From the NCBI GenBank assembly GCA_903864485.1, contig CAIPGD010000137.1, forward strand, positions 1-5,518: a stretch of 5,518 nt of DNA, in the 5' to 3' direction. Positions 1-5,207 of this stretch are shown piece by piece (the stretch's first letter is position 1; every line of letters begins with the position of its first letter). A program made the position numbers and the translations under genes. The DNA is from an uncultured bacterium (GTDB lineage Bacteria; Pseudomonadota; Gammaproteobacteria; Burkholderiales; Burkholderiaceae_E). The notes under the pieces are model-generated. The model was not told where the DNA came from. It was given only the letters and a program-made list of their open reading frames with translations, and made no database searches.

Positions 1-69
1 GGTCCGCGACTGCGGGTGATGATTCGGCCCCGAGGTGCCGGGTGCTTCCAGGGATTGAATACATGGCGC
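1..69. other. Unassigned flank downstream of cbbS
   Basis: This is the stretch just after the cbbS stop codon, reading leftward. On the minus strand an ATG at 64-62 opens a frame that stays open to the window edge (about 21 codons), but no Shine-Dalgarno sequence precedes it and the peptide resembles nothing I recognise. In red-type Rubisco operons the next gene is usually cbbX, encoding the Rubisco activase, and it could begin just beyond the edge; nothing here proves that. A 4-bp stem (29-32 with 39-42) is too weak to be called a terminator. Confidence 0.3.
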
Positions 70-504
70 TTAGTAGCGTTCACCCTCGGGCTTGTCCGTC
101 GCATAGCTGTGGACCGTGTAGCGAATCGAGCGACCATTGACTTCTTGCCGCGTCACGCCGAAGCCCGGTTCATGGGCGGGACGGTTGACGATAAAACTCA
201 TTGCGATCGACTCGACACCGCGGGTTGAGTCAAACGCCATCAGTCGGATGTAGTGACTCTTGAAGGTCTGCCTGCACGCGTGCAGTTCGAGCAGGACTCC
301 TGCGGGGTCTTTGAGGTCGAACATCGGCATCCCGAACATTTCCCAGTAGGTGTTGCGCGGGTGCGGGTCGTCGGTGTATTCGATACTCCACGCATAACCT
401 TTGTTCAGACCATATTCAATCTGTAGGCTGATTTCGTCGTCGGTCAGTTCGGGCAGAAAACTGAACTGGCCCTGCGTGAGCCGGCCGGTCGGGTTGGTCA
501 TCAT
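70..504 (-). CDS. cbbS: Rubisco small subunit, red-type (form IC)
   Basis: Small subunit of ribulose-1,5-bisphosphate carboxylase/oxygenase (Calvin cycle, cytoplasm or carboxysome-free L8S8 holoenzyme). The 144-residue protein opens with a TQGQFSFLPELTDDEI block (residues 10-25), then carries the family signature DDPHPRNTYWEMFGMPMFDL (about 46-65) and the core segment ending FIVNRPAHEPGF. The last 30 or so residues (from GFGVTRQEV to YATDKPEGERY) are the C-terminal beta-hairpin extension that marks red-type small subunits and is absent from green-type ones. It lies 35 bases after cbbL, clearly in one operon. Two tandem ATG codons open the frame; the first sits 8 bases from a GGAG Shine-Dalgarno and is preferred, though starting at the second (501) would remove only one residue. 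The identification is firm; the red-type class is inferred from the tail. Confidence 0.97.
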   Translation of the reverse strand: MMTNPTGRLTQGQFSFLPELTDDEISLQIEYGLNKGYAWSIEYTDDPHPRNTYWEMFGMPMFDLKDPAGVLLELHACRQTFKSHYIRLMAFDSTRGVESIAMSFIVNRPAHEPGFGVTRQEVNGRSIRYTVHSYATDKPEGERY

Positions 505-512
505 GAGTGTTA

Positions 513-516
513 CTCC
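513..516 (-). promoter_or_regulatory. Ribosome binding site of cbbS
   Basis: GGAG on the minus strand lies 8 bases upstream of the first ATG (504-502) within the 35-base cbbL-cbbS gap. It favours the first of two adjacent ATG codons. No promoter or hairpin is evident in the gap, so cbbS is probably translated from the cbbL message. Confidence 0.7.
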
Positions 517-539
517 GGATTGGTTTGAGTGCGGACCGG

Positions 540-2036
540 TCAGCCCGAAACGGCCGGGGTCACTGCGTAGTCGCTGCTATCGGTCGCCGTGTAGTTAAAA
601 CTGATATCGCCCCAGGTGTCGAGGGCCTGCCTGAGTGGCGTGCAGAAGGTGGCCGCTTTGCGCAAGATCTCGGGGCCCTCCTGGGCGATGTTCTTGCCTT
701 CGTTGCGGGCTTTCACAATTGCCTCCAGCGCAACCCGATTGGCGACTGCGCCGGCCTGGATTCCGGCCGGATGGCCAATCGTGCCGCCGCCAAACTGAAG
801 AACGACGTCATCGCCGAACAGGTCGATCAGCTGATGCATCTGACCCGCATGGATCCCGCCGGATGCGACTGGCATGACCTTTTTGGTGTCCGCCCAGTCC
901 ATATCGAAGAACAGTCCACGCGGAAGATCGGTCCGCGTATAGCTGTCGCGACAGACGTTGTAATAGCCCTGAACGGTCATTGGATCGCCCTCGAGCTTGC
1001 CAACCGCAGTCCCCGCATGAAGGTGGTCGCAGCCCGCCAGTCGGAGCCATTTCGCCATGACCCGAAAGGACACCCCGTGGTTCTTTTGCCGGGTATAAGT
1101 ACCGTGTCCAGCACGATGCATGTGCATGATCATGTCGTTCTTGCGACACCAGTTAGCGATTGACTGGATCGCTGTCCAGCCAATGACGAGGTCGACCATG
1201 ACGATGACCGATCCGAGTTCTTTGGCGAACTCAGCCCGCTCGTACATGTCCTCCATGGTCGCGGCAGTGATGTTGAGGTAACTGCCTTTGACCTCTCCGG
1301 TCATGGCGCTTGCCTTGTTGACACCGTCCATCACGTACAGAAATCGGTCGCGCCAGTGCATGAAGGGTTGCGAATTGATGTTCTCGTCATCCTTCATGAA
1401 GTCGAGACCGCCCTTCAAGCCTTCATAGATCACGCGACCGTAATTGCGGGCTGACAGCCCAAGCTTTGGCTTCGTGGTGGCGCCCAGCAGGGGGCGACCG
1501 AACTTGTCGAGGCGCTCGCGTTCGACGATCAGTCCGGTTGGCGGTCCTTTGAAAGTCTTGATGTACGCCACCGGAATCCGGATGTCCTCGAGACGCGCTG
1601 CCTTCAGCGGCTTGAAAGAGAACACGTTGCCAATCAGGCTCGCGGTCATGTTGGCAATTGACCCTTCTTCGAAAAGGATCAGGTCGTAGGCGACCCAGGC
1701 GAAGAATTCCCCTGGACGTCCCGGAACTGGCTCGACCTTGTAGGCCTTGGCGCGATAACTATCACAAGCCGTTAAACGATCGGTCCACACCACTGTCCAG
1801 GTGGCCGTGCTCGATTCGCCAGCAACTGCGGCTGCGGCCTCGATCGGATCGACGCCGTCTTGCGGCGTGATTCGAAAGAGACACAGTGTGTCGGTCTCTT
1901 TAGGGACGTAATCCGAGTCCCAGTAGCCCATTTGCCGATACTTCAGGACGCCGGCGCTGTAGCGCTTTTTGGCATCCGTGATCTGGCCTTCGGTGCTGTT
2001 TTCAGCAACGGCGTTGGGGGCGATGGGTTGATTCAT
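540..2036 (-). CDS. cbbL: Rubisco large subunit, red-type (form IC)
   Basis: Catalytic subunit of Rubisco, which adds CO2 to ribulose-1,5-bisphosphate to give two 3-phosphoglycerates. The 498-residue chain has an N-terminal alpha/beta domain (to about 160) and a TIM barrel. All key elements are visible: TTKPKLGLS with catalytic Lys189 and Lys191; GLDFMKDDEN with the Lys to be carbamylated (Lys215) and metal ligands Asp217 and Glu218; HMHRAGH with His307 and Arg308; DHLHAGT with His340; loop 6 VGKLEG with Lys347; SGGIH with Ser392; and the phosphate-binding QFGGGTIGHP near 414-423. The sequence reads like Cupriavidus-type form IC enzymes, and the C-terminal tail (residues about 480-498) is where a CbbX-type activase would pull. 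The N-terminus seems roughly a dozen residues longer than I recall for relatives. The gene is transcribed away from cbbR, with cbbS behind it. No defect is seen. Confidence 0.98.
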   Translation of the reverse strand: MNQPIAPNAVAENSTEGQITDAKKRYSAGVLKYRQMGYWDSDYVPKETDTLCLFRITPQDGVDPIEAAAAVAGESSTATWTVVWTDRLTACDSYRAKAYKVEPVPGRPGEFFAWVAYDLILFEEGSIANMTASLIGNVFSFKPLKAARLEDIRIPVAYIKTFKGPPTGLIVERERLDKFGRPLLGATTKPKLGLSARNYGRVIYEGLKGGLDFMKDDENINSQPFMHWRDRFLYVMDGVNKASAMTGEVKGSYLNITAATMEDMYERAEFAKELGSVIVMVDLVIGWTAIQSIANWCRKNDMIMHMHRAGHGTYTRQKNHGVSFRVMAKWLRLAGCDHLHAGTAVGKLEGDPMTVQGYYNVCRDSYTRTDLPRGLFFDMDWADTKKVMPVASGGIHAGQMHQLIDLFGDDVVLQFGGGTIGHPAGIQAGAVANRVALEAIVKARNEGKNIAQEGPEILRKAATFCTPLRQALDTWGDISFNYTATDSSDYAVTPAVSG

Positions 2037-2040
2037 TCGT

Positions 2041-2046
2041 TCTCCT
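2041..2046 (-). promoter_or_regulatory. Ribosome binding site of cbbL
   Basis: AGGAGA on the minus strand, 4 bases before the ATG at 2036-2034, is a strong Shine-Dalgarno. It confirms the long N-terminus of CbbL and contrasts with the divergent cbbR, which has none. Confidence 0.85.
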
Positions 2047-2115
2047 GGATTGCAGAGGAAGTTCGATCGGGGCGGCGTTTACGTCCGAATACCCACACCC
2101 TAATCGCACTGCTTC

Positions 2116-2161
2116 ATCAGAGAAAGTCAGGAATTATTGTCTTTTGAATCAGAAAAACTTA
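2116..2161. promoter_or_regulatory. Putative CbbR operator in the cbbR-cbbL divergent region
   Basis: An AT-rich island in a GC-rich window. Three TNA-N7/8-TNA elements, the loose consensus reported for CbbR, follow each other: TCA-N7-TCA (2117-2129), TTA-N8-TGA (2134-2147) and TCA-N7-TTA (2149-2161). The outer two lie within an imperfect direct repeat of 14 bases, ATCAGAGAAAGTCA (2116-2129) and ATCAGAAAAACTTA (2148-2161), 11 of 14 identical, offset by 32 bases or about three helical turns, so they would face the same side of the DNA. This placement suits a LysR-type tetramer that activates cbbLS and represses cbbR. No convincing sigma-70 promoter for cbbL was found; if CbbR sits at its usual place, about 20-75 bases upstream of the start, cbbL transcription would begin near 2090. 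The short motif is common in AT-rich DNA, so the call relies on repetition and location. Confidence 0.55.
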
Positions 2162-2165
2162 TCGT
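2137..2165 (+). promoter_or_regulatory. Possible sigma-70 promoter of cbbR
   Basis: TTGTCT (2137-2142, 4 of 6 to the -35 consensus) and TATCGT (2160-2165, 4 of 6 to the -10) are separated by 17 bases. Transcription would begin around 2172, almost on the cbbR ATG at 2175, giving a leaderless or nearly leaderless message. This agrees with the missing Shine-Dalgarno. The promoter overlaps two of the three CbbR-like elements, as expected for negative autoregulation. The matches are modest and the call is tentative. Confidence 0.35.
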
Positions 2166-2174
2166 TCTATCCAG

Positions 2175-3101
2175 ATGAACATTACTTTGCGTCAGATCCA
2201 GATTTTTACCGAGGTCGTGCGGTGTGCCAGCATGGTGCGCGCGGCCGAATCCTTGCATTTGACTGCGCCCGCCGTGTCGATGCAGATCCGCGAGCTTGAA
2301 GCGCAGGTGGGCCTGGCATTATTCGATCGGGAGGGCCGAAAAATCCGCCTGTCAACAGCCGGGGAATACTTTCTGACCCATGCCCGTCGGATGCTCATGG
2401 TCCTTAAAGAGACCAACATCGCTATGGCAAGGCTCAAGAAGCTGGAGAGTGGCCTGCTGACGATCGGGATGGTGAGCACAGCCAAGTATTTTGTGCCGCG
2501 ACTGCTATCGCAGTTCCGCCAGGACCACCCAGGCATTGAAATCCGATTGCAGGTGGCTGGCAATCGAGAGCGCTTGGTCGCCCTGATGCAGTCCGGTGAA
2601 CTGGATCTTGCGGTGATGGGCCGCCCGCCTCGCGAGATCGCAACCCGCGCCGAGGCGTTCGCTGCGCACCCGATGGTGTTTGTTGCAGCCCCTAATCACC
2701 CGCTGATGGCATTTGGTCAATTTCCGGCGTCAGAGCTCGAGGCCCACCCGCTGATTGTCCGTGAGCATGGGTCGGGTACCCGAAGCACCTTGCAGCAGTT
2801 TTGCGCCGAACATCATTGTGAACTGCGAATCGCGATGGAGGTGTCCAGCAATGAGACGATCAAGCAGGCGGTGATGGCCGGAATGGGCGTCAGTTTCTTG
2901 TCACTGCACACGATCGGACTCGAGTTGCGGTCGGGTTTGTTGGCGCGACTGAATGTGACGGACACACCCGTGATGCGCACCTGGCACGTGGTTCATTTGC
3001 AATCCAAGTTGCTCTCCCCAGTCGCCGAGGCCTTTCGATATTTCCTGATCGAAGAGGGCGAACGCTATCTGGCGGATCAGGATCGCGAGTTACTGGCTTA
3101 G
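2175..3101 (+). CDS. cbbR: LysR-type regulator of the Rubisco operon, CbbR
   Basis: A LysR-family transcription factor of 308 residues, the usual length. Residues about 3-62 form the winged helix-turn-helix: the opening MNITLRQIQIFTEVVR, the recognition helix around APAVSMQIRELE, then LFDREGRKIRLSTAG of the wing. A linker helix follows (to about 90), then the effector-binding domain in two lobes from LTIGMVSTAKYFVP to the C-terminus. CbbR proteins respond to metabolites such as RuBP, PEP or NADPH depending on the species; the effector here cannot be read from sequence. The divergent position next to cbbLS is the main reason for choosing CbbR over other LysR members, supported by the overall feel of the sequence. 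The ATG is fixed by the family N-terminus, yet no Shine-Dalgarno precedes it. The 3' end overlaps the convergent gene by 4 bases. Confidence 0.94.
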   Translation: MNITLRQIQIFTEVVRCASMVRAAESLHLTAPAVSMQIRELEAQVGLALFDREGRKIRLSTAGEYFLTHARRMLMVLKETNIAMARLKKLESGLLTIGMVSTAKYFVPRLLSQFRQDHPGIEIRLQVAGNRERLVALMQSGELDLAVMGRPPREIATRAEAFAAHPMVFVAAPNHPLMAFGQFPASELEAHPLIVREHGSGTRSTLQQFCAEHHCELRIAMEVSSNETIKQAVMAGMGVSFLSLHTIGLELRSGLLARLNVTDTPVMRTWHVVHLQSKLLSPVAEAFRYFLIEEGERYLADQDRELLA

Positions 3102-3700
3102 GCGCCAAAGAGGGATTTTCGAAGTTCGGGGGCCGTGGTTTTCGGGTCCAGCCAGATCGAAAAAAAGGCGCGGGCAAAGACCGGATCGTCCACCGTTCCG
3201 AGTGGTCGGTCGGTCCGCCAAAATCGGATGCCTCGGTTCGGAAGATTGACGCCCGTAATGGCATCGCCTTGGTTCACGTCTGGAAAAAGTGCGGTCATCC
3301 GCTGGAGCCAAGCGTCGCGTTGTGCGGCGGGGACGATACCGAGCTTTTCCATTTCTTGCAGGCTGCTCTTCGCGATCTCTCCACCCCGCAATGCGCGGGC
3401 GTAGGTCAGTCGAAGTCCGAATGTCTGTTGCGGCCACTGATCATCGCGCAGGGGTTGGGTCGACAGGAGTTCGGCATCGTAGACGGTCAAACCGAACCAC
3501 CGGAAGCGGCCTTGGCCCTGGCGCCGGGCTTCACGCAAGGCATCGTCGGGCGGAAAGGGTTTGGTTGCGTCCTCGGCCTCGGATCTGGCCGGGGCGAGCA
3601 TCGGTAACGCGATTGAGAGGGGTAGCGCCACCGAGCGAGACAGGATTTCGCGTCGCTTCCGACTGGCCGCAGACTGGGTCAAAGTGGGGATCACCGTCAT
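3098..3700 (-). CDS. Exported chalcone-isomerase-like domain protein
   Basis: A protein of about 200 residues whose mature part (from about residue 43) matches the bacterial chalcone-isomerase-like family (Pfam Chalcone_3 type): GRFRWFGLTVYDAEL, then LRLTYARALRGGEIAKSSL, LFPDVNQGDAITGV, and FARAFFSIWLDPKT near the end. Bacterial members have this fold but are not shown to isomerise flavonoids; the function is unknown. The N-terminus is a signal peptide: a long n-region with a twin-arginine-like KRREIL (Arg16-Arg17), a hydrophobic stretch of about 15 residues, and a likely cleavage site after SEA (residue 42), so export to the periplasm by Tat, or possibly Sec, is predicted. The start at 3700 is chosen because AAAGG lies 5 bases upstream; an earlier ATG at 3724 adds 8 residues but has no Shine-Dalgarno. 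It converges on cbbR with overlapping stop codons and diverges from the purine block. Its link to either neighbour is not evident. Confidence 0.85.
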   Translation of the reverse strand: MTVIPTLTQSAASRKRREILSRSVALPLSIALPMLAPARSEAEDATKPFPPDDALREARRQGQGRFRWFGLTVYDAELLSTQPLRDDQWPQQTFGLRLTYARALRGGEIAKSSLQEMEKLGIVPAAQRDAWLQRMTALFPDVNQGDAITGVNLPNRGIRFWRTDRPLGTVDDPVFARAFFSIWLDPKTTAPELRKSLFGA

Positions 3701-3705
3701 GATTG

Positions 3706-3710
3706 CCTTT
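3706..3710 (-). promoter_or_regulatory. Ribosome binding site of the chalcone-isomerase-like gene
   Basis: AAAGG on the minus strand, 5 bases before the ATG at 3700-3698. It is what decides for this start over the ATG at 3724-3722, which lacks any comparable site. Confidence 0.5.
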
Positions 3711-3782
3711 GATGGGTTTGGCATGTTGTGGTTCAGGGCATGCGAGAATCGCGAGCTTATCGAATGTTCCAGGTTGAATCAC

Positions 3783-5207
3783 TTGCCTGAATTCTCCACA
3801 CCCGCGCTCTTCGAATCGTCGATCCATTCGCTACCGCTCGTTGGACGCGGCAAGGTGCGCGACATCTATGCGGTGGGCTCTGATCGCTTGCTGATCATTA
3901 CGACCGATCGGTTGTCGGCCTTTGACGTAGTGCTCAGCGAACCTATCCCGGGCAAGGGTCAGGTACTGAACGCAATGGCCCAGTTCTGGTTCGATCGGTT
4001 GGCATCGATCGTGCCGAATCATCTAACCGGTGTGGCGCCCGAAACGGTCGTCGCGCCGAACGAACACGCACAGGTCACAGGCCGTGCAATGGTGGTCAAG
4101 CGATTGCAGCCGATAGCGGTTGAAGCGGTCGTGCGGGGTTATTTGATCGGGTCTGGCTGGAAAGATTATCAGGCGGATGGTTCAGTTTGTGGGATCAAAT
4201 TGCCAGCCGGTCTGCAGCAGGCCGAGCGCCTCCCCGAACCCATTTTTACGCCCGCGACCAAAGCCGATCTCGGGGCACATGACGAGAACATTTCCTTTGC
4301 GGAGATGGTGCATCGGATTGGCGAGCCTCTGGCTGAGAAGATCCGGTCGGTTAGCCTGGCCCTGTATCGCGACGCTTGCGAATACGCCCGAACGCGCGGG
4401 ATTCTGATTGCGGACACCAAGTTTGAATTTGGTCTTGATGAGGCCGGTACCCTTCATCTGATGGACGAGGTGTTGACTGCCGATTCCTCGCGTTTCTGGC
4501 CGGCAGATACGTGGGTGGTTGGTCAGTCTCCCCCCTCATTTGATAAGCAATTTGTGCGTGACTGGCTGGAGAGTCAGCCTTGGGATAAGCAGGCGCCGGC
4601 GCCGCATTTGCCGCCCGATATCGTCGCCCGAACCGCGGAAAAATATCGTGAAGCGCTGTTCAGATTGTCGGACGACTCCTCGATTCGAGTGGGCGTCGTG
4701 ATGGGTAGCGCAAGCGATTGGGAAACGATGCGCCACGCCGTTGAAATCCTCGAGAAATTTGGGGTTGCTTATGAGGCTCGGGTGATCTCGGCGCACCGCA
4801 TGCCGGACACCTTATTTGACTACGCACAATCCGCTCAGGGGCGCGGTCTGCGTGCCATCGTTGCTGGTGCGGGCGGGGCTGCGCATTTGCCCGGCATGCT
4901 CGCAGCCAAGACCATTGTCCCGATCTTGGGCGTGCCCGTACCCTCGCGCCATCTTCAGGGTCAGGATTCGTTGCTCTCGATTGTGCAAATGCCGCGCGGA
5001 ATTCCAGTCGCGACCTTCGCAATCGGCGAGGCGGGCGCAGCCAATGCGGCACTCCATGCGGTCGCAATCCTGGCGACGACCGATCCCGTGTTGGCGGATT
5101 CATTGACCCGGTTTCGTCAGCAACAGACTGCGGCTGCTGCGGCGATGGTTGTGCCGCCCGGGGCCTCGCCCTCGCCATCGCCCTCGCCTGCAACCTCCAA
5201 GAGATGA
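3783..5207 (+). CDS. purCE: Fused SAICAR synthase (PurC) and class I N5-CAIR mutase (PurE)
   Basis: One uninterrupted frame of about 474 residues holds two de novo purine enzymes. Residues 1-295 are SAICAR synthase, which joins CAIR and aspartate using ATP: GRGKVRDIY (21-29), TTDRLSAFD (40-48), DTKFEFG (211-217) and DEVLTADSSRFW (228-239). After a five-residue join, residues 301 to about 456 are PurE: VMGSASDW (306-313), SAHRMPD with catalytic His338, GAGGAAHLPGM with His368, and SIVQMPRGIPVATFAIG. These are class I marks (N5-CAIR mutase), unlike the class II carboxylase in animal PAICS, and fit the purK that follows. The tail (about 457-474) is Ala-rich, then four Ser-Pro pairs. The frame is open from 3561, but that part overlaps the divergent gene; TTG 3783 is the last start before the domain, gives a family-like N-terminus and has AGG 9 bases upstream. 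ATG 3723 (494 residues) remains possible. Function is firm; the start is not. Confidence 0.93.
   Translation: MPEFSTPALFESSIHSLPLVGRGKVRDIYAVGSDRLLIITTDRLSAFDVVLSEPIPGKGQVLNAMAQFWFDRLASIVPNHLTGVAPETVVAPNEHAQVTGRAMVVKRLQPIAVEAVVRGYLIGSGWKDYQADGSVCGIKLPAGLQQAERLPEPIFTPATKADLGAHDENISFAEMVHRIGEPLAEKIRSVSLALYRDACEYARTRGILIADTKFEFGLDEAGTLHLMDEVLTADSSRFWPADTWVVGQSPPSFDKQFVRDWLESQPWDKQAPAPHLPPDIVARTAEKYREALFRLSDDSSIRVGVVMGSASDWETMRHAVEILEKFGVAYEARVISAHRMPDTLFDYAQSAQGRGLRAIVAGAGGAAHLPGMLAAKTIVPILGVPVPSRHLQGQDSLLSIVQMPRGIPVATFAIGEAGAANAALHAVAILATTDPVLADSLTRFRQQQTAAAAAMVVPPGASPSPSPSPATSKR
5166..5189 (+). repeat. Tandem hexamer repeat in the purCE tail
   Basis: Four consecutive copies of TCGCCN (last base C, A, C, T) lie in frame and encode Ser-Pro four times just before the stop. 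Because the unit is six bases, gain or loss of copies would change tail length without shifting the frame. The tail follows the PurE domain and looks disordered and dispensable. Confidence 0.8.

Noticed and set aside
29..42. Hairpin as a terminator after cbbS
   Set aside because: Only a 4-bp stem with a 6-base loop and no run of T on either strand.
1..64. Start of a cbbX gene on the minus strand
   Set aside because: The 21 visible codons from the ATG at 64 do not resemble the CbbX N-terminus I know and lack a ribosome binding site; expected position alone is not evidence.
507..1163. Long plus-strand open frame opposite cbbL (218 codons)
   Set aside because: It is the antisense of a highly conserved Rubisco gene, in GC-rich DNA where stop codons are rare; its product resembles no family and it has no separate context.
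2085..2130. Sigma-70 promoter for cbbL
   Set aside because: CTGACT (2130-2125) could be a -35, but no -10 of more than 3 of 6 matches lies at a proper distance; an activator-dependent promoter may have poor elements, so its position is left open.
3289..3702. Plus-strand open frames opposite the chalcone-isomerase-like gene
   Set aside because: The minus-strand frame has a signal peptide and family motifs; the plus-strand peptides are low-complexity shadows.
3561..3782. Upstream extension of the purCE frame
   Set aside because: The PurC domain begins only after 3783; the extra part overlaps the coding region and signal peptide of the divergent gene and does not look like protein.
4665..4700. 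Separate start for purE inside the fused frame
   Set aside because: The only candidates (TTG at 4665, GTG at 4689) have no Shine-Dalgarno, and the GTG would cut into the first PurE strand. A minor internal start cannot be excluded.
4660..5193. Minus-strand open frame opposite the PurE domain (177 codons)
   Set aside because: Rich in Arg, Pro and Ser as expected for an antisense shadow of a GC-rich gene; no recognisable domain.
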